64,000 nt of DNA from Curtobacterium poinsettiae (GTDB taxonomy: Bacteria; Actinomycetota; Actinomycetes; Actinomycetales; Microbacteriaceae), in NCBI RefSeq assembly GCF_025677645.1, contig NZ_CP106879.1, positions 1,364,001-1,428,000 on the forward strand, read 5' to 3'. Of this stretch, positions 1 to 10,310 are shown one piece after another; within the stretch, counting starts at the first letter, position 1; each line of letters begins with the position of its first letter. The notes below the pieces were generated by a model, which had not been told where the DNA came from, made no database searches, and worked only from the letters and a program-made list of their open reading frames with translations. Position numbers and translations under genes: made by a program.

Positions 1-1
1 C

Positions 2-1192
2 GTGGCCGACTTCGCGGCGAACGGGGTCCTGCGTCGCGACGTCGACGGCGCCTGGGAGACCGTCGCCGGGTTCGGTACGCACGACGCGGCGATGTGGAAC
101 CCATCGGCCGTCGTGGCCCTGGCGGACGGACGCTTCGTCGTGGCGGAGGCCGGTCGACGCACCGTCGCGGTGCTCGACGGTGGCTCGGTCCGACGCATCC
201 CCGCACCACCCGTCCGCCGGTCGGTCTCCGAGCTCGCCGTGGACGGCACGACGGTGTGGGCTGCCGTCCCCGGGAGCGGCGAACTGTGGACCGCGGACCT
301 GGGATCGGGCGACTGGACGACGGTCACCGGCCCCTGGACGGACCCGGGCGGGGTCGCCCTCAGTGCGGACGGCAGCGCGCTCGTCGTCACCGATGCCCAG
401 CGCGACGAGGTCTGGCGGATGCAACGGTCGGACGGCAGCGTCCAGGCCCTCGGGTTCCCGGCCACCGAGCGCGCCCGTCTGCTCGGGGTCGCGGTGGACG
501 ACGACGACTCGGTGTTCGCCGTCGACAACAGTGGCGGGAGGGTGTGGTCGTACGACGGTGAGGCCTGGACGGTGGCACTCGACGCAGCGCCTGACGGGTC
601 CCCGCTCGCGAACCCGACGGCGGTGTCGGTCGACGGACCCCGGATGGCGGTCGCGGACTACAACCGGCGTCGCGTCGTCACGGCCACGCGCTCCCTCGCG
701 GCCGAGCCGACCGCGAGCACGACGGTCGTGGGGCCGCCGACGACGCAGGCCCCGGAACCGGTGCCGACGACCCCTGCACCCGAACCGACCGGTGCGCCGA
801 CGCCGACGCCGGTTCCGGTCCCGACGGCCACGGTCACCCCGACGGAACGGCCGACGACCGCCCCTGTTCCGGTACCGACCGTGCCCGACCCCACGACCGG
901 GCCCGTGCCACCGACCCCCGAGGTCTCCACGCCGGTCGCTCCGACACCCGGGGCGACGGCCCCCACGGCGCCGGTGCTCACCGGGGGCGCGGCAGCCGCG
1001 GGTCCCACCACAGCCGGCGGTGCTGCCACTCCGACCACGGCCGCCGGGACCGCTGCCCCTGCCGTTCCTCCGACACGGTCGGCCCTCGCCGTCACCGGTG
1101 CCTCCGTCGCCGGTCCGCTCCTCGCCGCCGCGGTCCTGCTCGGGCTCGGGCTCGTGGTCCGCAGCTCTCGCACCCGCCGGAACCGCGGCTGA
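2..1192 (+). CDS. Sortase-anchored NHL/beta-propeller surface protein (5'-partial)
   Basis: The frame is already open at the left edge, so the N-terminus and any signal peptide lie outside the window. Residues 1 to about 230 contain repeated propeller blades of NHL/SMP-30 type, for example VALADGRFVVAEAG, VALSADGSALVVTDA and VAVDDDDSVFAVDN. A Pro/Thr/Ala linker follows (about 240-355), of the kind that spans a cell wall. The C-terminus has LAVTG at 362-366, a hydrophobic helix and an RSSRTRRNRG tail. That is a cell-wall sorting signal of the LAxTG type used by class E sortases in actinobacteria. Function beyond a surface propeller is unknown; no enzymatic residues were recognised. The sorting signal is read directly, the ligand-binding role is inference. 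Confidence 0.8.
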   Translation: MADFAANGVLRRDVDGAWETVAGFGTHDAAMWNPSAVVALADGRFVVAEAGRRTVAVLDGGSVRRIPAPPVRRSVSELAVDGTTVWAAVPGSGELWTADLGSGDWTTVTGPWTDPGGVALSADGSALVVTDAQRDEVWRMQRSDGSVQALGFPATERARLLGVAVDDDDSVFAVDNSGGRVWSYDGEAWTVALDAAPDGSPLANPTAVSVDGPRMAVADYNRRRVVTATRSLAAEPTASTTVVGPPTTQAPEPVPTTPAPEPTGAPTPTPVPVPTATVTPTERPTTAPVPVPTVPDPTTGPVPPTPEVSTPVAPTPGATAPTAPVLTGGAAAAGPTTAGGAATPTTAAGTAAPAVPPTRSALAVTGASVAGPLLAAAVLLGLGLVVRSSRTRRNRG

Positions 1193-1278
1193 CCGCACGA
1201 CCACCCCGCACACCGGCCCCTGTTCGCCCGCTGCGCACACCGGTCCGGGTGTCGGACCTCGCCGGTACCATGGGCGGA

Positions 1279-4200
1279 GTGACGATCTCGGGCATCATCC
1301 CTGCGCTCTCGCGCGCCTCCGCCTTCGATCGCGTGCTGCGCGCCGCACCGCGCGACGCCGACTTCTCCGTCGTGGACGGCCTGCGCGTGCCGCTGCTCGG
1401 CGCGCTGCTCGCCGAACGCAACGGTCCGCAGTGCGTCCTCGTGATCACGGCGACCGGGCGTGAAGCCGAGGCGGTCCGAGAAGCGTTCGGCAGCTACGTC
1501 CCCGACGCCGACGTGCTCGAGTTCCCGGCGTGGGAGACCCTGCCGCACGAACGCCTCAGCCCGAGTGCCCAGACCGTCGGCACGCGCATCGCGACGCTCC
1601 GGAAGCTCGCGGCGTGGCAGGCGGCGGACCCGGCCGAGCGTCGCCAGACCATCGTCGTCGCGAGCGTCCGCGCCGCGCTGCAGCCGATCGCGAGCAACCT
1701 GACGTCCCTGGCGCCGGTGGTGCTGCGGACCGACTCGCGGGGCAACGATCTGGCGGCGATCGCGTCCCAGCTGGTGGACCTCGCCTACTCGCGCGTCGAC
1801 CTCGTCACCCGCCGTGGTGAGTTCGCGGTGCGCGGTGGCATCCTCGACGTCTTCCCGCCGACGGCCGACCACCCGGCACGCGTCGACTTCTTCGGCGACG
1901 AGATCGAGGCGATCAAGGCGTTCTCCGTCGCCGACCAGCGCACCACAGAGGACGACCTCGGCTCGGTCGAGCTGACGGCCTCGCGCGAACTCCTGCTCAG
2001 CGACGACGTCCGGCAGCGGGCGCGCGAGATGCTGCACGAGTTCCCGAACCTGTCCCAGATGCTCGCGAAGATCGCCGAGGGCATCCCGGTCGAGGGCATG
2101 GAGTCCCTCGCACCGGCGCTCGTGCAGGACCTCGTGCCGATGACCTCCTACCTGCCGGACGAGGCCACCATCGCGGTGTTCTCGCCCGAGCGGGTGAACG
2201 GCCGCGCGAACAGCCTGGCCGAGACGAACACCGAGTTCCTGCAGGCGGCCTGGAGCGCCGCGGTCGCCGGTGCCCAGGCCCCGATCGACCTCGACGCGGG
2301 CAACTTCCTGACCGTGCAGCAGCTCAAGAACACCCGCGGCCAGCGCACCTGGTGGACAGTGTCGCCGTTCGACTCCGGCCTCGACGAAGGGGACACGGAG
2401 CGCGTCCTCACCGACGCCGAGGCCGCCGCCGAGGCCGGCGAGTACATCCGCGTCCGGGCCGAGGCCGTCCCGAGCTTCGCCGGCAGTGCCGACGGGGCGA
2501 TCGCGCACGTCAAGTCGCTGACGGACGACGGGTGGGCGGTCGTCGTGACCGCGCAGGGCCAGGGCCTCGTCGAGCGTGCGGTGCAGGTCCTCGCCGACGC
2601 CGGGGTCGCCGCACGTGCCGACGCCGTGACCGCGCCGCCCGAGCCCGGCGTCGCCGTCGTGACGACGGCGAGCGTCGAGCACGGCTTCGCGATCCCCGAC
2701 CCCCGCATCGTGGTGCTGAGCGAGGCCGAGTTCTACGGCCGCAGCGTCCAGCAGGGCGCCCGCACCGTCAAGAAGCTCGCGAGCCGGCGCAAGAACGTCG
2801 TCGACCCGCTGCAGCTCAAGCCGGGGGACGTCGTCGTGCACGCGACCCACGGCATCGGCAAGTTCGTCGAGCTCGTCAGCCGCGAGGTCTCCAGCGGCGG
2901 CCGCAACGCCGTGAAGACGCAGCGCGAGTACCTCGTGCTCGAATACGCGCCGTCGAAGCGCAACTACCCGGGCGACAAGCTCTTCGTGCCGACCGACCAG
3001 CTCGACCAGCTGTCACGGTACGTCGGCGGCGAGTCCCCGACCCTGTCGAAGATGGGCGGCTCGGACTGGTCCGCCGCCAAGTCGAAGGCGCGCAAGGCCG
3101 TCCGCGACATCGCCGTCGACCTGGTCAAGCTGTACTCGGCGCGCATGGCGTCGAAGGGGCACGCGTTCGGTCCGGACACCCCGTGGCAGCGCGAGCTGGA
3201 AGAGGCGTTCCCGTTCGCCGAGACCGCCGACCAGCTCACCACGATCGACGAGATCAAACGCGACATGGAACGCCCGATCCCGATGGACCGCCTGCTCTCC
3301 GGCGACGTCGGCTACGGCAAGACCGAGGTCGCGATCCGTGCCGCGTTCAAGGCCGTGCAGGACGGCAAGCAGGTCGTCATGCTCGTCCCGACGACCCTGC
3401 TCGTCCGCCAGCACATGGAGACGTTCCAGGAGCGCTTCGCCGGGTTCCCCGTGCACCTGCGCGCCCTCAGCCGGTTCCAGACCGAGAAGGAGTCGAAGGA
3501 GACCATCGCCGGGCTCGCCGACGGCACGGTCGACATCGTCATCGCGACCCACCGGATCCTCTCGCAGGGCATCACGTTCAAGGACGTCGGGCTGGTCATC
3601 ATCGACGAGGAACAGCGGTTCGGCGTCGAGCACAAGGACCAGCTCAAGAAGTTCAAGACGAACGTCGACGTCCTGGCGATGTCGGCGACCCCGATCCCGC
3701 GCTCGCTCGAGATGGCGGTCACGGGCATCCGCGAGATGTCGACCCTCGCCACCCCGCCCGAGGACCGCCACCCCATCCTGACCTTCGTCGGGCCGCAGTC
3801 GGACCTGCAGGTGGCGGCGGCGATCCGCCGCGAGCTGCTGCGCGAGGGGCAGGTGTTCTACGTCCACAACCGCGTGAAGGACATCCAGTCGGTCGCCGCG
3901 CACCTGGCCGAGATCGTGCCGGACGCCCGCATCGCCGTGGCGCACGGGCAGATGTCGGAGAGCACCCTCGAGCAGGTCATGGTCGACTTCTGGGAGCGCC
4001 GCTTCGACGTCCTGGTCTCGACGACGATCATCGAGACGGGCCTCGACATCGCCAACGCGAACACGCTCATCATCGACAAGGCGGACAAGTACGGTCTGTC
4101 CCAGCTGCACCAGCTGCGCGGTCGGGTCGGCCGCGGGCGGGAGCGCGGGTACGCGTACTTCCTCTACGACTCCGAGAAGCCGCTGTCCGAGACCGCGCAG

Positions 4201-4887
4201 GACCGCCTCGAGACCATCGCCGCGAACAACGAGCTCGGCGCGGGCATGCAGGTCGCCATGAAGGACCTCGAGATCCGCGGGGCCGGAAACCTGCTCGGCG
4301 GGGAGCAGTCCGGCCACATCGCCGGCGTCGGCTTCGACCTGTACCTGCGGATGATCGGCGAGGCGGTGTCGCAGTTCCGTGGCGACGTCGCCGAGGGGCA
4401 GACCGAGCTCCGGCTCGAGATCCCCGTCGACGCGCACATCCCCGAGGACTACGTCGAGTCCGAGCGACTCCGGCTCGAGGCGTACCAGAAGCTCTCGGCC
4501 GCCTCGGCCCCGACGGCGCAACCGAACGCGATCGACATGGTCCTCGACGAGCTCACCGACCGCTACGGACAGCCGCCGCAGGCCGTGCAGACCCTGGTCG
4601 AGGTCTCCCGCCTCCGTCGCATGGCGCAGCAGGTCGGCCTGTCCGACGTCGTGGTGATGGGCTCGAACCTGCGGGTCGCCGGCAAGGAACTCGCCGACTC
4701 GTCGCAGGTGCGGCTGAAGCGCATGTTCCCGGGGGCGCGCTGGTTCCCGCAGCAGAACGCGACGAGCATCCCGATGCCGCGTCCGCACGACCAGGCGCTG
4801 CCGGACGACGCCCTCATCCGGTGGGTGGAGAGCATCCTCACCGCCGTGTACGGGGCGACGACCCCGGCCGAGGCGCCGGCCGCGTAG
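1279..4887 (+). CDS. mfd: Transcription-repair coupling factor
   Basis: Mfd displaces RNA polymerase stalled at DNA lesions and recruits UvrA. The protein is about 1202 aa, usual for the family. It shows the N-terminal UvrB-like module, the CarD-like RNAP-interaction domain (KPGDVVVHATHGIGKF) and a RecG-like translocase with Walker A GDVGYGKT at about 675-682 and DEEQ at about 776-779. Helicase motifs V/VI (TTIIETGLDIANANT, QLRGRVGRG) and the C-terminal TRCF domain are also present. I chose GTG 1279 because TACCAT (1266-1271) lies 7 nt upstream, the leaderless arrangement seen for many genes here. In-frame ATG 1270 and GTG 1249 would overlap that -10. Convergent with nhaA. Confidence 0.97.
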   Translation: MTISGIIPALSRASAFDRVLRAAPRDADFSVVDGLRVPLLGALLAERNGPQCVLVITATGREAEAVREAFGSYVPDADVLEFPAWETLPHERLSPSAQTVGTRIATLRKLAAWQAADPAERRQTIVVASVRAALQPIASNLTSLAPVVLRTDSRGNDLAAIASQLVDLAYSRVDLVTRRGEFAVRGGILDVFPPTADHPARVDFFGDEIEAIKAFSVADQRTTEDDLGSVELTASRELLLSDDVRQRAREMLHEFPNLSQMLAKIAEGIPVEGMESLAPALVQDLVPMTSYLPDEATIAVFSPERVNGRANSLAETNTEFLQAAWSAAVAGAQAPIDLDAGNFLTVQQLKNTRGQRTWWTVSPFDSGLDEGDTERVLTDAEAAAEAGEYIRVRAEAVPSFAGSADGAIAHVKSLTDDGWAVVVTAQGQGLVERAVQVLADAGVAARADAVTAPPEPGVAVVTTASVEHGFAIPDPRIVVLSEAEFYGRSVQQGARTVKKLASRRKNVVDPLQLKPGDVVVHATHGIGKFVELVSREVSSGGRNAVKTQREYLVLEYAPSKRNYPGDKLFVPTDQLDQLSRYVGGESPTLSKMGGSDWSAAKSKARKAVRDIAVDLVKLYSARMASKGHAFGPDTPWQRELEEAFPFAETADQLTTIDEIKRDMERPIPMDRLLSGDVGYGKTEVAIRAAFKAVQDGKQVVMLVPTTLLVRQHMETFQERFAGFPVHLRALSRFQTEKESKETIAGLADGTVDIVIATHRILSQGITFKDVGLVIIDEEQRFGVEHKDQLKKFKTNVDVLAMSATPIPRSLEMAVTGIREMSTLATPPEDRHPILTFVGPQSDLQVAAAIRRELLREGQVFYVHNRVKDIQSVAAHLAEIVPDARIAVAHGQMSESTLEQVMVDFWERRFDVLVSTTIIETGLDIANANTLIIDKADKYGLSQLHQLRGRVGRGRERGYAYFLYDSEKPLSETAQDRLETIAANNELGAGMQVAMKDLEIRGAGNLLGGEQSGHIAGVGFDLYLRMIGEAVSQFRGDVAEGQTELRLEIPVDAHIPEDYVESERLRLEAYQKLSAASAPTAQPNAIDMVLDELTDRYGQPPQAVQTLVEVSRLRRMAQQVGLSDVVVMGSNLRVAGKELADSSQVRLKRMFPGARWFPQQNATSIPMPRPHDQALPDDALIRWVESILTAVYGATTPAEAPAA

Positions 4888-4899
4888 ACGCGAGCGCAG

Positions 4900-4945
4900 A
4901 CGGACCGGAGGCACGGTGCCAGCTGGCACCGTGCCTCCAGTCCGT
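4900..4945. terminator. Bidirectional hairpin, GGAGGCC family copy a
   Basis: A 21-bp stem (one G:U) with arms GGAGGCACGGTGCC / GGCACCGTGCCTCC around AGCT lies between the convergent mfd and nhaA stops. There is no U-tract. Likely a shared terminator; the same arm sequence recurs at five other 3' ends in the window. Confidence 0.75.
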
Positions 4946-5046
4946 CCGTCGCCACGTCCACGGCGCACACGCCGTCTGCGACGGTCCACGCGTCGAACGA
5001 CGCGTGCTCTGTCGCGGAACGGGTGCGAACCCCGGCCCGCGAGTCG

Positions 5047-6225
5047 CTACTCGGTGTATTCGGCCTCGGACAGCTCGCGGCGTGCGCGGTAGGCGCGCGC
5101 CCGGAGGGTGACGACGACCGCCGACGCGACGATCGCGATGCCCGATCCGACGAGCACGGCGAGGACGCCCTCGTCGAGGATCTCCTCGTTGCGGGCGAAC
5201 GCCAGTTTGTTCATGAGCAGCGACACCGTGAACCCGATGCCGCCGAGCACACCGACGGTGATGATCGAGAAGAACGACAGCGACGAGCGGCCGGGCGAGC
5301 GGAAGATCCGCGTGGCGATCGTGCCGAACAGCGTGATGCCGATGACCTTGCCGACCGGCAGGGCGACGACGACCGCCCAGAACGTGGGGGAGAGCTCGCT
5401 GATGCCGACCGCGGGGATGACGACGGCGGCCGATGCGAACGCGAACACCGGAAGCACGACGGCGTTCGACCACGGTTCGACGTTCTCGTGCAGGGTGTGG
5501 CCAGGGCGGCGGGGGAGCACGAGACCGAGGGCGACGCCGGCGATCGTGGCGTGCACACCGGAGTGGTACACGAGCCACCACGTCACGAGCCCCACCAGGA
5601 CCATCACCACGATGATCAGCGTCTGGCCGCTGCGCCCCGGGCGGAGCATGCGGCCGAGCAGCCAGAACGCCGCGAGCGCGACCACGGCACCCACGAGGGC
5701 CAGGAAGTCGGTGTCGTGGGCGAACACCACGGCGATGATGATGATCGCGATGAGGTCGTCCAGCACAGCCAGCGCGAGCAGGAACACCCGGATGCCGCTC
5801 GGCAGCCCGCGGCCGAACATGGCGAGCACCCCGAGCGCGAACGCGATGTCCGTCGCCGTCGGGATCGGCCACCCGTGCGTGTACGTCGTGCCCGCGGTGA
5901 CGAGCAGGAAGATGCCGGCCGGGACGAGCACCCCGCCGACCGCCGCGATGGCGGGGATGATCGCGGTCTTGGGGTTCGACAGCTCGCCGTCGACGAGTTC
6001 CTGCTTGAGCTCGATGGCGACGAGCAGGAAGAAGACCGCGAGCAGACCGTCGCTGATCCAGTGCGCGATCGACAGGTCGAGGCCGAGGGCACCGAGCGGC
6101 AGGTGCGCGTCGAGCAGCCGTTCGAGGCCGGGGCCGATCGGGGAGTTCGCCACGACCAGGCCGAGCACGGCGGCGGTGAGGAGCGCGATGGCGCTGAAGC
6201 GGGGAGAGCGGACGAGGGACGACAT
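5047..6225 (-). CDS. nhaA: Na+/H+ antiporter NhaA
   Basis: Inner-membrane antiporter that exchanges sodium for protons. The protein is 392 aa from ATG 6225 and strongly hydrophobic, with about 12 predicted TM helices. It has the family segment GLLAVFFLLVAIELKQEL and the transport-site aspartates: TATDIAFALG (D126, matching E. coli D133) and LALAVLDDL (D156/D157, matching D163/D164). The start at 6225 has a GGAG site 5 nt upstream on the minus strand. A longer frame to 6279 adds a charged, non-conserved N-terminus and was rejected. It is divergent from the mazG-like gene and convergent with mfd. All diagnostic residues are intact. Confidence 0.96.
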   Translation of the reverse strand: MSSLVRSPRFSAIALLTAAVLGLVVANSPIGPGLERLLDAHLPLGALGLDLSIAHWISDGLLAVFFLLVAIELKQELVDGELSNPKTAIIPAIAAVGGVLVPAGIFLLVTAGTTYTHGWPIPTATDIAFALGVLAMFGRGLPSGIRVFLLALAVLDDLIAIIIIAVVFAHDTDFLALVGAVVALAAFWLLGRMLRPGRSGQTLIIVVMVLVGLVTWWLVYHSGVHATIAGVALGLVLPRRPGHTLHENVEPWSNAVVLPVFAFASAAVVIPAVGISELSPTFWAVVVALPVGKVIGITLFGTIATRIFRSPGRSSLSFFSIITVGVLGGIGFTVSLLMNKLAFARNEEILDEGVLAVLVGSGIAIVASAVVVTLRARAYRARRELSEAEYTE

Positions 6226-6315
6226 GGATCTCCGTCTCGAGGGGTCGGGTGAGTGTCCGTCGACCAGACTTCCCGACACACCACGGCCAGTCTACGCGGG
6301 TGGCACGATGACCAG

Positions 6316-7011
6316 ATGACCGCCGTACCCGACCTCGTGACCGTCGTCGACCGCCTGCTCGCCGAGGACGGCGGGTGCGTCTGGAACCGGGCGCAGACCC
6401 ACGCCTCGCTCGCCCGCTACGCCGTCGAGGAGTCGTACGAACTCGTCGACGCCGTCGACGACGGCGACCCGGACGACGTCCGCGAGGAACTCGGCGACCT
6501 GCTCTACCAGGTGGTCCTGCACGCGGGGATCGCCGCCCGGGCGGGGGACTTCACCCTCGAGGACGTCGCCGCCGGGGTCCGGGACAAGATGACCCGGCGG
6601 CACCCGCACGTGTTCGGGGACGAGACCGCGGACACCGTCGAGGACGTCGTCCGGGTCTGGCGTGCGGCCAAGGCGGCCGAGAAGGCGAGTCGGCGGAGTG
6701 CGTTCGACGGGGTGCCGCGGGCGATGCCGCCCCTGGAGCGTGCGGTGAAGCTGCTGGAACGCCTGGAGGAACGTGGGGACGCCGACGCGGTCGTCGCGTC
6801 CGTCGTCGGCGTCGGTTCCGGCGCTGGCCTGGAGGCCCGTGGTGCGTCCGCCGCGCCGGCTGCGGACGACGGGGTGGGGACGGTCGACGCCGAGTGGGGG
6901 CGAGCGGTGCTCGGGGAGGTCGCGGCGGCGGCAGGACGCGGGGTGGACCCGGTCGCGAGTCTGCGGGCCGCCGTGTCAGCGCTGGAGGAGGCCGGTCGCG
7001 CTGTGGAGTGA
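6316..7011 (+). CDS. mazG: MazG-family nucleotide pyrophosphohydrolase
   Basis: Hydrolyses nucleoside triphosphates to monophosphate and PPi, probably for house-cleaning of non-canonical nucleotides. The protein is 231 aa. The metal-binding helices read EESYELVDA and REELGDLLYQ (the ExxE...ExxD signature). A second region, KMTRRHPHVFGDE, is typical of MazG. Only one full MazG domain is clear. The C-terminal part (about 140-231) is Ala/Glu/Val-rich and looks degenerate, as in actinobacterial MazG. Start ATG 6316 follows CACGAT (6304-6309) by 6 nt, consistent with a leaderless message. The gene also follows mfd in mycobacteria, which supports the assignment. Confidence 0.9.
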   Translation: MTAVPDLVTVVDRLLAEDGGCVWNRAQTHASLARYAVEESYELVDAVDDGDPDDVREELGDLLYQVVLHAGIAARAGDFTLEDVAAGVRDKMTRRHPHVFGDETADTVEDVVRVWRAAKAAEKASRRSAFDGVPRAMPPLERAVKLLERLEERGDADAVVASVVGVGSGAGLEARGASAAPAADDGVGTVDAEWGRAVLGEVAAAAGRGVDPVASLRAAVSALEEAGRAVE

Positions 7012-7315
7012 TCCCCGGCGCGCGACGTCGTCCCGTTGCGCGACGTCGCCTCGGGGCTCGGAGGATCCGGGCAGGGGGAACGGGCGCCCTCCCAACCCGA
7101 AAAAGAGAGGGCGCCCGGGAGCGGGCGTCGGCTCCACCAGGGAGAGGGGCCGACAGGGAAGCCCGCTCGAACCGCGGGACGCACTGCAGCACGTCGCCCC
7201 GCGAATCGGTCCGGAGCGCGGATCAGGCACGATCCGGACCGAGGTTCTGCATGCAGTATGTCAGTGAGTCGGAGGATGCGCAAGGCCGGGACGCCCATCT
7301 GCCAGGATTGACCGC
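7012..7315. other. mazG-hisS intergenic region with several hairpins
   Basis: This 304-bp gap holds no credible gene. It has a perfect 11-bp stem CGGGCGCCCTC/GAGGGCGCCCG (7081-7091 with 7107-7117) whose loop contains AAAAAG, and a second stem near 7127-7153. A third, perfect 9-bp stem CGGTCCGGA/TCCGGACCG lies at 7207-7215 and 7233-7241. The palindrome CTGCATGCAG is at 7248-7257. The first is probably the mazG terminator. The hisS -10 (CAGGAT, 7303-7308) lies at the right end. Confidence 0.6.
7081..7117 (+). terminator. Probable mazG terminator hairpin
   Basis: Perfect 11-bp GC-rich stem with a 15-nt loop, starting 69 bases after the mazG stop. No U-run follows, as with most hairpins in this window. 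Confidence 0.6.
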
Positions 7316-8560
7316 ATGGCAACGACCGTGACGGCACCCCGTGGCATGCGTGACTTCCTCCCGGCGGACAAGGCCCGGCGCGAGCACGTGCTCGGTGTCG
7401 TGCGGGACGTCTACTCGCGACACGGTTTCGACGAGATCGAGACCCCGGTGGTCGAGGACGCTGCGCGGCTGCACTCCGGACTCGGCGGTGACAACGAGAA
7501 GCTGGCCTTCGCGGTGATGAAGCGCGGGCTCACCACCGACGACCTGCGGGCGGCCGAAGCACCGCTGGACCTCGCCGACCTCGGTCTCCGGTTCGACCTG
7601 ACGGTCCCGCTGGCCCGGTTCTACGCCTCCCACCGCGCGGAGCTGCCGTCGGTGTTCCGATCCGTGCAGATCGCCCCGGTCTGGCGTGCCGAGCGCCCGC
7701 AGAAGGGCCGCTACCGCCAGTTCGTGCAGTGCGACATCGACATCCTGGGTGAGCCGGGGCAGCTCGCCGAGATCGAGCTCATCCGCGCGACGACCGCGGC
7801 CCTCGACGCCCTCGGGGTCAGCGGGACGACGATCCGGATCAACGACCGCCGGATCCTGCTGGCGCTCCTCGCGTCGTGGGGGATCACCGGGACGGCCGCC
7901 GCCGACCGCGCGCTCATCACGATCGACAAGCTCGACAAGATCGGCGCGGACGGCGTCGCGGCGGAACTCCGCAGCACCGTGGGCGCCGACCTGCCCGGGC
8001 TCGAGGAGACCATCCGCGCACTCGAGGCCGCCGACTGGACGTCGGTCGAGGGGGCGCCGTGGCTCGACGCCGAGGCCTTCGCCGACCTGCTCCGCCTGCG
8101 CGAGGCGCTCCCCGGGGTGGACCTGCGCTTCGACCCGACGCTCGTGCGCGGCATGGGCTACTACACGGGCACGATCTTCGAGGTCGCGCACCCCGACTTC
8201 GGCTACAGCCTCGGTGGCGGCGGCCGGTACGACGGGATGATCGGCCGGTTCCTCGGGCAGGACGTCCCCGCGGTCGGGTTCTCGCTCGGGTTCGAGCGGC
8301 TCGTCGACCTCGTGACCCTCCCGGAGTCCGCCGAGGCCGACGCCGTCGTGCTCGTGTACGACAAGGACGTCGACCCGGTCCGGCTCGCCGCGCTGAAGAC
8401 CGAGGCGATGGCGTCCCACCGACGCGTCCGGCTCGAGCGCCGCACGAAGAACACGAAGAACCTGCTCGCCGGCCTCGCCGCCCAGGGCTTCACGGCGTTC
8501 GCGACCGTCTCGGCGGACACCGCGTCGCTCGAGGGCGTCGAGTTCCGCCCGCTCGACTGA
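7316..8560 (+). CDS. hisS: Histidyl-tRNA synthetase
   Basis: Class II aminoacyl-tRNA synthetase that charges tRNA-His in the cytoplasm; 414 aa, near the usual 420-430. Motif 1 lies in the N-terminal GMRDFLPADK region. Motif 2 is PVWRAERPQKGRYRQF. The histidine-binding segments are RGMGYYTGTIFEV and LGGGGRYDGM, and motif 3 is VGFSLGFERL. The C-terminal anticodon-binding domain (about 325-414) is present but short. ATG 7316 follows CAGGAT (7303-7308) by 7 nt with no Shine-Dalgarno, so a leaderless start is likely. The upstream leader region is hairpin-rich if an earlier promoter is also used. Confidence 0.96.
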   Translation: MATTVTAPRGMRDFLPADKARREHVLGVVRDVYSRHGFDEIETPVVEDAARLHSGLGGDNEKLAFAVMKRGLTTDDLRAAEAPLDLADLGLRFDLTVPLARFYASHRAELPSVFRSVQIAPVWRAERPQKGRYRQFVQCDIDILGEPGQLAEIELIRATTAALDALGVSGTTIRINDRRILLALLASWGITGTAAADRALITIDKLDKIGADGVAAELRSTVGADLPGLEETIRALEAADWTSVEGAPWLDAEAFADLLRLREALPGVDLRFDPTLVRGMGYYTGTIFEVAHPDFGYSLGGGGRYDGMIGRFLGQDVPAVGFSLGFERLVDLVTLPESAEADAVVLVYDKDVDPVRLAALKTEAMASHRRVRLERRTKNTKNLLAGLAAQGFTAFATVSADTASLEGVEFRPLD

Positions 8561-9967
<1,407 letters not shown>

Positions 9968-9999
9968 CCAGCCCGACCAGCAGCACCCGCACCACCGAG

Positions 10000-10030
10000 A
10001 CGCCGTTCTCCTCCGGGAGGACGGCGTTTC
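10000..10030 (+). terminator. eno terminator
   Basis: A 12-bp stem ACGCCGTTCTCC/GGAGGACGGCGT with one G:U and a TCCG tetraloop, followed by TTCGTCGT. It begins 33 bases after the eno stop. Confidence 0.8.
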
Positions 10031-10054
10031 GTCGTGCGTGTGGCCCCGGAGTGC

Positions 10055-10175
10055 CGAGCGGTCAGGACGTGCCGCGCGTGCTGCGTCGAGTGGTCACCAG
10101 TCGTCGGCTGGACCGGGTCTGGCCGACGGGACGTGACCACCGGACGTGAACCGGGCGGTGTGTGGTGACCACTCC
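10055..10175. repeat. GAGTGGTCAC palindromic repeat, copy 1
   Basis: Core arms CGAGTGGTCACC...TCGTCGGCTGG and GGCCGACGGGACGTGACCAC (10087-10140) form a long imperfect hairpin. It is flanked on the left by the half-element CGAGCGGTCAGGACGTGCC and on the right by GTGTGTGGTGACCACTC. It is the most degenerate of four copies (others near 30061, 38171, 55915). Confidence 0.6.
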
Positions 10176-10310
10176 AGGTGCGGGACGGGAGGGACGGGCC
10201 GGAGCCGTGCCTCCCGGCTGCCTCGGCGTGACGAGGCGGGACGCTGGGAGGGCGCCGAACGGCCGCGTGCCGGGCGGCCCCGACCGACCGTGCCGGGTTA
10301 TCGTCGGACC

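Larger units (their letters stand above)
9968..10310. other. eno-ftsB intergenic region
   Basis: This 343-bp gap holds the eno terminator (10000-10027), one copy of the GAGTGGTCAC palindromic repeat family (10055-10175) and, at the far right, the ftsB -10 TATCGT (10299-10304). I see no gene. Confidence 0.6.

Noticed and set aside
658..2850. A 730-codon open frame on the minus strand across mfd, and similar long antisense frames elsewhere (for example 3013-4989 and 48585-50921)
   Set aside because: Such frames are expected in GC-rich coding DNA; they mirror codon positions of clear genes and their proteins are Arg/Gly/Asp-rich with no domains.
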